A DNA stretch of 9,920 bases, taken from Chryseobacterium gleum (GTDB taxonomy: Bacteria > Bacteroidota > Bacteroidia > Flavobacteriales_D > Crocinitomicaceae). The translations under genes were made by a program, and so were the position numbers. The notes under the pieces are model-generated. The model did not search any database. It had not been told where the DNA came from and saw only the letters and a program-made list of their open reading frames with translations. Positions 1 to 5,506 of this stretch are shown in pieces (position 1 is the first letter of the stretch; every line of letters begins with the position of its first letter). The stretch is taken from assembly GCA_943326315.2 (NCBI GenBank), contig CALPSU020000068.1, forward strand, positions 1 through 9,920, read 5' to 3'.

Positions 1-2447
1 ATAAGATCCATCATATCTTCAACATTATCTATTGATTTTGTAAATGGTTTATACAATTCAAAATTTCCATTTTTTAATATATAAAAATCGCCTGTTTCAG
101 GATGAATTGCTGTTAATCGAACCCATTCGTTTTTAAACCATTCAAAAGTTGAAGGGTTTTTCTGTATCGTTTCAAGTATAATTTCTGGATAGTGCTCAAC
201 AATAGTCATACATCTAAGTGGTTCATGAATTTCAACCATTTGTTTTGGTAATCCAGTTCTTAAATCTCCTTCAATACCATTTGCAACACCAAAAAGGCCC
301 ATTACGTTGTGTGGTAATTTTGTTCCTGCTCCTAAAATATGATTATCAACTCTTGAAAAATAATATTCTAAATTTATTCCACCACATACCGGAGCGATAG
401 CATTTAAAATATATAATAAATACTTCCCCTCAGGATCTACAGTATGGCTATATGAATTTAAAAATGAACGATGATCTAAGAATAATCCTTTAGATAAAAT
501 TCTGCTACCGACTATACATAGTGCATTTCCACAATGAGTTAATTCTGGTCTAGGTTCATACCATGTAACAGATCTTTTTCTAACTTTATTATGAATCTTT
601 TTAGCACTTTCATGAGTGTTAACTAATAAAAATCTTCGAGATCTTTCTTTTGCATTATTATCTAATGCGATATTGAATTTTTTCTCATTTACGATATGGG
701 CCTCCTTATTTTTAGGTGATAGGATTTCCAAATCATAAAATAGAATCTCATCTCTAGAAGTATCGTGAAGTGCACCAACAAATTGAGTTTCTTTTGGAAT
801 AATAATACCTCTTAGAGCTAATTTTTCCCTAACAATTTTATGATTTCCCATATAGCTTATAGCTCTAGCGTTTACAGATCCAGGTCTCCCTGAACAAGCA
901 CCACAGTCATATACAGCATAATGAGTGTTGTTTATACTACTTGATCCATGACCAATAGGGTAGATTATTGGAGCGAAATCTTTTACTAAACCAATACTTT
1001 TTAATAAACCTTCAACTCTATCTGTCATTTCATCTATTGAAAAGCCTATTTGCAATTCACCTTCTTTATCATTTGGATCAAAATTTTCAATAGATAATTT
1101 TGAATTTTTATCCATGTGTTGAAATGAAGAAACCATTAATGAACTATTTCTCGGACTAAAAATATTTAGCATTAATTTAAACCCTGACCAAAAACCTAAT
1201 GTGTGCGTAAATAGCCAACCGAAAAATAATGAATTAGCTTGTTTTGTAAAATGAATTTCACTTTTTCTTTTAGTAGAATTTTCTATTTCCTTTATTAAAA
1301 ACTTCGGAGTTACAGGAGCGGGACATACCTTGGTGTGAAATTTACCATTTTCAGGTTTGAAAAATAATTCAACATTAAAATGTCCAGGTGTTCCAAAGGT
1401 TCTACATTTAGGATCCTCTTTTTCTATATAACGTCTGATTGAACATTCTCGGTCGTCAATACAAAAAAAAGCTTGGAAAGAAATTTCATCTTTAGTTTCA
1501 TTTTTTTCTTCAAGTTTAATAGCCTCCAGTACTTGATCATAAAAACTAAATTCATATGCTTCTTGCCAAATTTCTAATAAAATATCATTTTCTGTTGTTT
1601 TAACTTTGTCAAATATATTAAAATTTTGATTTTCCAATTTATGACTTATCGGAAACCAAATCTTTCCAAAATGATCATCTAAAGCATCTATTTCAAGAAG
1701 TAATTCTAATACTATAAAATCTTTTAGAGTAATTTTTTTAGTGTCTAAAAGTGTTTCAGGTCTATTTTGAATAATAGCTGCTAACCCAGACCATCCAGGA
1801 TGAGAAAATTGTTGATCAAAAACATATTGTTCATATAGATCTTCATCACCTACTATAATATTCAATAAATATTCAAGTTCGCAATTATCATCTAAAAGTA
1901 GTTTTCTCGCTCTTTTAGTTTTGAAGAAACTTGAGAAACTGTTTTTTTCTAATTCTTTAATTGACCCTAATAATCCTTTATCTGCAGTTGGGAAATTCCA
2001 TATTGAAATCCCTTGATCTAAATAGCTACAAATTATTTTAAATAAATTAGTATGCACAATTGTATCTAAATCTACTCTGTATTCACTTTTCCATTTGGAT
2101 CTTAATTGACCAATTCTTTTATTTTTCTCTTCTAAATCTTCTTGATTAAGAAGTTTGTTTAGCCAATATTCATTTGTTTTATCTCCTTTTTTAGAATCAA
2201 TAATTGATTCTAAAATTTCTTTATTTATTTTATTTTCTTTAAATAACTGGTGGTAATCTTTTAAACTAAGATAAACTTTGTATCCAAATATTTCAGAAGC
2301 ATCTTTTAAAGCTTCGTGAAATGTTTTTTCTTGAAAAGAAATTAATCTATTTTGTGTGATGAAATCTTTTAAGGGAGATTGAGCGGGTAAGAAATGAATT
2401 AATTTATCTATCAATTCTTGCTCATTAAAAGTCTTTGGATTTTTCAT
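1..2447 (-). CDS. dabA: DabA, inorganic carbon transporter subunit (DUF2309/UPF0753), 3' end cut by window edge
   Basis: I translated this frame by hand: 815 codons from ATG at 2447 to the left edge with no stop. The codon just before the ATG is TAA, so no earlier start is possible. The family is DUF2309/DabA, which with the membrane protein DabB forms a DAB complex proposed to hydrate CO2 to bicarbonate vectorially, driven by the cation gradient. Visible signatures are an N-terminal FLPAQSPLKDF block (about 19-29), CIDDRECSIRR (329-339) and GHGSSSINNTHYAVYDCGAC (499-518), followed by GRPGSVNAR. The zinc ligands and catalytic pair I recall for Halothiobacillus DabA (C351, D353, H524, C539) correspond to C329, D331, H500 and C515. 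The H-to-C spacing is identical, and R333 completes the beta-carbonic-anhydrase C-x-D-x-R pattern. Family members are about 800-1050 residues, so little should be missing. DabA is a peripheral protein held at the inner membrane by DabB. DabB is not encoded upstream. The family call is very safe; activity is inferred. Confidence 0.93.
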   Translation of the reverse strand, partial: MKNPKTFNEQELIDKLIHFLPAQSPLKDFITQNRLISFQEKTFHEALKDASEIFGYKVYLSLKDYHQLFKENKINKEILESIIDSKKGDKTNEYWLNKLLNQEDLEEKNKRIGQLRSKWKSEYRVDLDTIVHTNLFKIICSYLDQGISIWNFPTADKGLLGSIKELEKNSFSSFFKTKRARKLLLDDNCELEYLLNIIVGDEDLYEQYVFDQQFSHPGWSGLAAIIQNRPETLLDTKKITLKDFIVLELLLEIDALDDHFGKIWFPISHKLENQNFNIFDKVKTTENDILLEIWQEAYEFSFYDQVLEAIKLEEKNETKDEISFQAFFCIDDRECSIRRYIEKEDPKCRTFGTPGHFNVELFFKPENGKFHTKVCPAPVTPKFLIKEIENSTKRKSEIHFTKQANSLFFGWLFTHTLGFWSGFKLMLNIFSPRNSSLMVSSFQHMDKNSKLSIENFDPNDKEGELQIGFSIDEMTDRVEGLLKSIGLVKDFAPIIYPIGHGSSSINNTHYAVYDCGACSGRPGSVNARAISYMGNHKIVREKLALRGIIIPKETQFVGALHDTSRDEILFYDLEILSPKNKEAHIVNEKKFNIALDNNAKERSRRFLLVNTHESAKKIHNKVRKRSVTWYEPRPELTHCGNALCIVGSRILSKGLFLDHRSFLNSYSHTVDPEGKYLLYILNAIAPVCGGINLEYYFSRVDNHILGAGTKLPHNVMGLFGVANGIEGDLRTGLPKQMVEIHEPLRCMTIVEHYPEIILETIQKNPSTFEWFKNEWVRLTAIHPETGDFYILKNGNFELYKPFTKSIDNVEDMMDL

Positions 2448-2465
2448 TTAATCTATTGTTATACA

Positions 2466-2482
2466 TAGTGTTATAAACACTA
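2466..2482. promoter_or_regulatory. Perfect 17-bp palindrome upstream of dabA
   Basis: TAGTGTT and AACACTA are perfect inverted arms of 7 bp around ATA, centred about 27 bases before the dabA start. No run of T follows on the transcribed strand, so it is a poor terminator. Its size and place fit an operator for a dimeric regulator or a 5'-leader hairpin. Binding is inference only. Chance occurrence in AT-rich DNA is possible, although each arm carries two G/C positions. Confidence 0.4.
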
Positions 2483-2488
2483 ATGAAT

Positions 2489-2504
2489 AAAAAAATATTT
2501 TTTT
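2489..2504. other. A-tract/T-tract palindrome in the spacer before dabA
   Basis: Seven A, then TA, then a run of T make a 16-bp perfect palindrome lying 42-57 bases upstream of the dabA start. Phased A and T tracts of this kind are typically curved and easily melted DNA and often sit near promoters. I see no TAnnTTTG -7 element nearby, so a separate dabA promoter cannot be placed. The rest of the 88-base spacer shows nothing further. Confidence 0.35.
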
Positions 2505-2535
2505 TGATTTAATAGAGGTGGGGGAATAGAAAAAA

Positions 2536-2889
2536 TCAAATAATAATTTGACGCGTTTCGAGCCAAAGAGGTATTGATTTTGTTATAAATGCAAATTCAA
2601 TATTTGCTATTTTATTTTTCTTACTATTATTTATAATGAAATTTAGTTCAGAGTAAAATGGTTTATTATGTAATAATAGAAATTGTGAATTCAAAAATTC
2701 ATCGTCCTCTTCTACTAATTCACTAATTGCAAATGAATAGCTGTCTTTCTTTAATTGAATAGTTTTTTCTGCTTTTAGTGTCTTTGTATTAATTAAATCA
2801 GAGTTTTTGAAAATAGAAACAAAGTAACAGTTTAACAAAATTGTTACTGTTAAAACACCGAATAAGAAAGATGCTATTTGCTTTTTCAT
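2536..2889 (-). CDS. Hypothetical 117-residue membrane-anchored protein
   Basis: I do not recognise this family. Residues 1-5 are basic (MKKQI), followed by a hydrophobic segment at about 6-27 that should act as an uncleaved signal anchor or signal peptide. The remaining 90 residues are polar, first rich in K, E and D, then with beta-like hydrophobic alternation (FLLLHNKPFYSELNFII), and would lie outside the cytoplasm. There is a Cys at residue 21, but the preceding LLN does not fit a lipobox, so I do not call it a lipoprotein. It ends 88 bases before dabA on the same strand, behind its own candidate promoter and just after the groL terminator, so it could be cotranscribed with dabA. The length, signal anchor and flanking signals support a real gene. 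A function in carbon uptake is suggested only by position. Confidence 0.7.
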   Translation of the reverse strand: MKKQIASFLFGVLTVTILLNCYFVSIFKNSDLINTKTLKAEKTIQLKKDSYSFAISELVEEDDEFLNSQFLLLHNKPFYSELNFIINNSKKNKIANIEFAFITKSIPLWLETRQIII

Positions 2890-2894
2890 AAGGT

Positions 2895-2902
2895 CAAAGG
2901 TA
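2895..2902 (-). promoter_or_regulatory. Candidate Bacteroidota -7 element TACCTTTG
   Basis: On the minus strand TACCTTTG matches the Bacteroidota -7 consensus TAnnTTTG exactly. It ends only 5 bases before the ATG of the 117-residue protein, so transcription would begin at or within a few bases of the start codon. A clear -33 TTG or TTTG at the usual distance is not seen, which lowers confidence. It lies downstream of the groL terminator, as expected for a new transcription unit. Confidence 0.4.
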
Positions 2903-2960
2903 TGTATTATTGGTTGATCACTAATTATTATAAATGTTATAAGGTTGTTAAATTTTGAGT

Positions 2961-2997
2961 AAAAAAAAACGAGATTACCAAAAGATAATCTCGTTTT
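2961..2997 (-). terminator. Intrinsic terminator of the groES-groL operon
   Basis: A perfect 12-bp stem (2966-2977 with 2986-2997, core CGAGATTA/TAATCTCG) closes an 8-base loop. On the minus strand it runs directly into nine T at 2969-2961. This is a textbook rho-independent terminator, placed about 90 bases after the groL stop codon. Confidence 0.9.
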
Positions 2998-3051
2998 ATA
3001 TATAGTAACGTTCCGTTCTATCCGAATAAAATCGGGAAGAGGGACCGAGAA

Positions 3052-3075
3052 AAGATTCTGCTAATGCAGAATCTT
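3052..3075 (-). other. Stem-loop in the groL 3' untranslated region
   Basis: AAGATTCTGC and GCAGAATCTT form a perfect 10-bp stem with loop TAAT, starting 11 bases after the groL stop codon. On the minus strand only about four T follow, so termination would be weak. It may protect the mRNA 3' end or act as a first, leaky terminator ahead of the stronger one. The bases between the two hairpins (2998-3051) hold only short CCGA/TCGG pairings. Confidence 0.65.
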
Positions 3076-3085
3076 ATTTCTTAAA

Positions 3086-4723
3086 TTACATCATTCCACC
3101 CATTCCTCCAGGCATTCCACCCATATTCATTCCTGCAGCATTATCTTCAGCAGAATCTGTAATAACACATTCTGTAGTTAATAACATTGAAGCAATAGAA
3201 GCAGCATTTTCAATTGCAATTCGCGTAACTTTAGTAGGGTCAATTACCCCTGCAGCATATAAGTTTTCAAAAACTTCAGTTCTAGCATTGAATCCGAAAT
3301 CATCTTTTCCATCACGTACTCTTTGAACAATTACAGCACCTTCTTCACCAGCATTAGCGATTATTTGACGAAGAGGCTCTTCAACTGCACGACGAATAAT
3401 TGCGATACCTGTATTTTCGTCTTCGTTTGCGCCAACTAATTTATCCAAAGAAGATATGCAACGTATTAAAGCAACTCCACCACCAGGTACAATTCCTTCT
3501 TCAACTGCTGCACGAGTAGCAGCTAAAGCATCGTCTACACGGTCTTTTTTCTCTTTCATTTCAACTTCAGTTGCAGCACCAACATAAAGTACAGCAACAC
3601 CACCAGCTAATTTAGCAAGACGTTCTTGTAATTTTTCTTTGTCGTAATCTGAAGTTGTAGTTTCAATTTGAGCTTTTATTTGACCAATTCTAACTTGTAT
3701 GTCTTCTTTAGATCCCGCTCCATTTATTACTGTTGTATTGTCTTTATCGATTTCAATTTTAACAGCAGTACCTAACATGTCTAATGTTGCATTTTCTAAA
3801 GTTAAACCTCTTTCTTCAGAAACTACTTGACCACCAGTTAAAATAGCGATATCTTCTAACATTGCTTTTCTTCTATCTCCGAATCCAGGAGCTTTTACTG
3901 CTGCAACTTTTAATGAACCACGTATGCGATTTATTACTAATGTAGCTAGAGCTTCGTTGTCAACATCCTCTGCAATTATCAATAAAGATTTACCAGCTTG
4001 AACTACTGGTTCCAAAACAGGAAGTAAATCTTTCATGTTAGAAATCTTTTTATCATAGATCAATATCAATGGATTTTCCATCTCAACGATCATTTTTTCT
4101 GCATTTGTTACAAAATATGGAGATAAATAACCTCTGTCAAATTGCATTCCTTCAACAGTTTTCACTTCTGTTTCAGTACCTTTAGCTTCTTCAACTGTTA
4201 TTACTCCATCGTTACCAACAACTTTCATTGCTTCTGCGATTAATGAACCGATTGTTTCATCATTGTTAGCAGAAATTGTAGCAATTTGTTTTATTTTATC
4301 ATTGTCAGAACCAACTTCTTTTGAAAGTGCTTTTAGGTTTTTCACAACTTCAATTACAGCTTTATCAATTCCTCTTTTTAAATCCATTGGATTTGCACCT
4401 GCAGCTACATTTTTCATTCCTGCTCCAATAATAGCTTGCGCTAAAACAGTTGCAGTTGTTGTTCCATCACCAGCAATATCAGCAGTTTTTGAAGCTACTT
4501 CTTTCACCATTTGAGCTCCCATATTTTCGATAGGATCTTTCAACTCGATTTCTTTAGCAACTGAAACACCATCTTTTGTAACTTGTGGCGCTCCAAATTT
4601 CTTACCTATAACAACATTTCTTCCTTTTGGTCCTAATGTTACTTTTACTGCATTCGCTAATGCATCAACTCCTCTTTTAAGCTTTTCACGAGCTTCTACG
4701 TCAAAAAATATTTCTTTAGCCAT
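3086..4723 (-). CDS. groL: Chaperonin GroEL (Hsp60), 60 kDa subunit
   Basis: ATP-dependent cytoplasmic chaperonin that forms a 14-subunit double ring and folds client proteins inside a chamber capped by GroES. The 545 residues match the usual length (E. coli 548). Visible marks: LGPKGRNVV at 30-38 and TKDG at 49-52, then GDGTTTAT at 85-92, the nucleotide pocket with the D87-equivalent at D86. D398 lies in the RVDDAL segment, the general position for ATP hydrolysis. The family signature AAVEEGIVPGGG is at 405-416. The apical domain lies at about 190-375, and the C-terminal tail is the usual Gly-Met-rich GGMPGGMGGMM. The start MAKEIFFDVEAR is typical and is preceded by an A-rich stretch instead of a Shine-Dalgarno sequence. 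The gene follows groES by 51 bases, so both are expected on one heat-inducible mRNA ending at the terminator downstream. Nothing in it looks degraded. Confidence 0.99.
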   Translation of the reverse strand: MAKEIFFDVEAREKLKRGVDALANAVKVTLGPKGRNVVIGKKFGAPQVTKDGVSVAKEIELKDPIENMGAQMVKEVASKTADIAGDGTTTATVLAQAIIGAGMKNVAAGANPMDLKRGIDKAVIEVVKNLKALSKEVGSDNDKIKQIATISANNDETIGSLIAEAMKVVGNDGVITVEEAKGTETEVKTVEGMQFDRGYLSPYFVTNAEKMIVEMENPLILIYDKKISNMKDLLPVLEPVVQAGKSLLIIAEDVDNEALATLVINRIRGSLKVAAVKAPGFGDRRKAMLEDIAILTGGQVVSEERGLTLENATLDMLGTAVKIEIDKDNTTVINGAGSKEDIQVRIGQIKAQIETTTSDYDKEKLQERLAKLAGGVAVLYVGAATEVEMKEKKDRVDDALAATRAAVEEGIVPGGGVALIRCISSLDKLVGANEDENTGIAIIRRAVEEPLRQIIANAGEEGAVIVQRVRDGKDDFGFNARTEVFENLYAAGVIDPTKVTRIAIENAASIASMLLTTECVITDSAEDNAAGMNMGGMPGGMGGMM

Positions 4724-4740
4724 TTTTTTGTTTTTTAGTT

Positions 4741-4762
4741 GAGAAGCAAAATCTTGCGTCTC
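4741..4762. repeat. Imperfect inverted repeat between groES and groL
   Basis: GAGAAGCAA and TTGCGTCTC are 9-base arms with one mismatch (4745 against 4758) around a 4-base loop, in the 51-base spacer. The arm reads GAGACGCAA on the minus strand. It recalls the AGAGACGC...GCGTCTCT palindromes I remember as scattered between genes in many Bacteroidota genomes. No T run follows, so it is not a full terminator. It may tune the groES/groL ratio or mRNA stability. Confidence 0.5.
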
Positions 4763-4774
4763 TATAAATTAATA

Positions 4775-5050
4775 TTATAATACTCCGTAAATATCAGCTT
4801 CACGCATGATTAAAAACGTTTTCCCATCTAATTTAATTTCTGTACCAGAATATTGGCCAAATAAAACTTCGTCACCAACTTTAACTGTCATTGGTTCATC
4901 TATTTTTCCATTTCCTGAAGCAATAATTTTACCTTGTAAAGGTTTTTCTTTGGCAGTATCAGGAATGTAAATTCCACTTGCTGTTTTTTGTTCGGCAGCT
5001 ATAGGCTCTACTAATACTCTATCTGCTAAAGGTTTGAATGTTATTGACAT
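4775..5050 (-). CDS. groES: Co-chaperonin GroES (Hsp10)
   Basis: Seven-subunit lid that binds the GroEL apical domains and closes the folding chamber in the cytoplasm. The 91 residues cover the whole Cpn10 fold: N-terminal strand FKPLADRVLVEP (5-16), mobile loop at about 16-33 with the GroEL-contacting hydrophobic tripeptide I27-Y28-I29 (IVL in E. coli), then GDEVLFGQYSGTEIKLDGK (59-77) and the closing strand FLIMREADIYGVL. It is slightly shorter than the 97-residue E. coli protein, within the normal range. The start at 5050 gives the standard N-terminus. The region before it is A/T-rich. A GGAGG at 5092-5088 lies too far upstream to serve as ribosome binding site. groL follows after 51 bases. 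A candidate promoter and half-site cluster lie 85-135 bases upstream. Confidence 0.98.
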   Translation of the reverse strand: MSITFKPLADRVLVEPIAAEQKTASGIYIPDTAKEKPLQGKIIASGNGKIDEPMTVKVGDEVLFGQYSGTEIKLDGKTFLIMREADIYGVL

Positions 5051-5135
5051 ATTTATGTTTTTTAATTTAAATTTTACGCTTCAATTTCCTCCAATTTTGT
5101 GCCATTAAAGTGTTTACGACAATTTTACGGATTTA

Positions 5136-5163
5136 CAAAATATAAGTCACAAAAAAATGTCAA
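5136..5163 (-). promoter_or_regulatory. groES: Candidate groESL promoter
   Basis: On the minus strand TTG (5163-5161) is followed after 18 bases by TATTTTG (5142-5136). That is one base short of the Bacteroidota -7 consensus TAnnTTTG, with an acceptable -33 to -7 distance. Transcription would begin near 5130, leaving a leader of about 80 bases. The -33 part overlaps the TGACAT cluster, which would suit repression. No CIRCE element is present. The match is imperfect and the call tentative. Confidence 0.35.
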
Positions 5164-5183
5164 TATGCTGACATACTGACATT
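5156..5183. promoter_or_regulatory. Cluster of three TGACAT half-sites between secG and groES
   Basis: ATGTCA (5157-5162) and TGACAT (5169-5174) form an inverted repeat with a 6-base spacer. A further direct copy TGACAT lies at 5177-5182. The outermost arms AATGTCA/TGACATT also pair. This looks like an operator for a dimeric regulator placed over the candidate groESL -33 box. On the minus strand the stem also runs into seven T (5157-5151, the first two within the outer arm) and begins 20 bases after the secG stop codon. A weak AT-rich terminator of the upstream operon is therefore a serious alternative. Confidence 0.5.
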
Positions 5184-5202
5184 CCAAAAATGAGTTAAAC
5201 TC

Positions 5203-5502
5203 TTATTTCTGCGGTTGATCTCCTTGTGGAGCACCTGCAGGATTTTCAGTTTCTGTTGGAGCTTGTACTTTTACCTCAGTAGGTTTTAATTTTATTGTAA
5301 GAATAATACTTACGACCATAATTGTTCCAGCTAAAAAGAATGTTGCTTTTTCAATAAAGTCATTTGTTTTCTTTACACCTCCTAATTGATGAGCCGCGCC
5401 AAAATCAGAACTTAAACCTCCACCCTTAGGATTTTGAACAAATACTACGATAATTAATAAGATACTAGCTAGAATAATAATAATAGATAATAATGTTGTC
5501 AT
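5203..5502 (-). CDS. secG: Preprotein translocase subunit SecG
   Basis: Small inner-membrane subunit of the SecYEG channel that assists SecA-driven protein export. The 99 residues show the family layout: first membrane segment at about 3-22, then the hallmark cytoplasmic loop FVQNPKGGGLSSDFG (21-35), second membrane segment at about 52-71, and a polar C-terminal tail rich in P, E, T and Q (about 73-99) with no predicted structure. Such a tail is common in Bacteroidota SecG. The start lies four bases after the stop of the upstream acidic protein, which implies cotranscription. It is the last gene of the run that begins at or before miaB. The half-site/hairpin element beginning 20 bases after its stop may end that transcript. 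Confidence 0.96.
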   Translation of the reverse strand: MTTLLSIIIILASILLIIVVFVQNPKGGGLSSDFGAAHQLGGVKKTNDFIEKATFFLAGTIMVVSIILTIKLKPTEVKVQAPTETENPAGAPQGDQPQK

Positions 5503-5506
5503 TGCT

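Noticed and set aside
218..400. Plus-strand reading frame opposite dabA
   Set aside because: It is antisense to the conserved C-terminal part of DabA, and its product has no recognisable features.
1..2447. Possible frameshift or pseudogene in the left third, because no complete reading frame closes there
   Set aside because: Reading every in-frame triplet showed no stop from 2447 to the edge, and conserved motifs occur in one frame throughout. The gene is merely cut by the window.
2827..2889. Cys21 of the 117-residue protein as a lipoprotein cleavage site
   Set aside because: The residues before it (LLN) include Asn at -1, which does not fit the usual small-residue lipobox. A membrane anchor is the simpler reading.
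4263..4514. Plus-strand reading frame of 83 codons opposite groL
   Set aside because: It is a shadow of the highly conserved groL sequence, without any supporting start signal.
5091..5104. TGGCAC-AAAA-TTGG on the minus strand, resembling a sigma-54 -24/-12 promoter before groES
   Set aside because: The spacing is one base too short and the -12 GC is GG. Sigma-54 promoters rarely tolerate a spacing change, so the proximity to a sigma-54 activator gene is not enough.
5051..5202. Search for a CIRCE/HrcA operator upstream of groES
   Set aside because: No TTAGCACTC/GAGTGCTAA arms, even degenerate, are present in the spacer.
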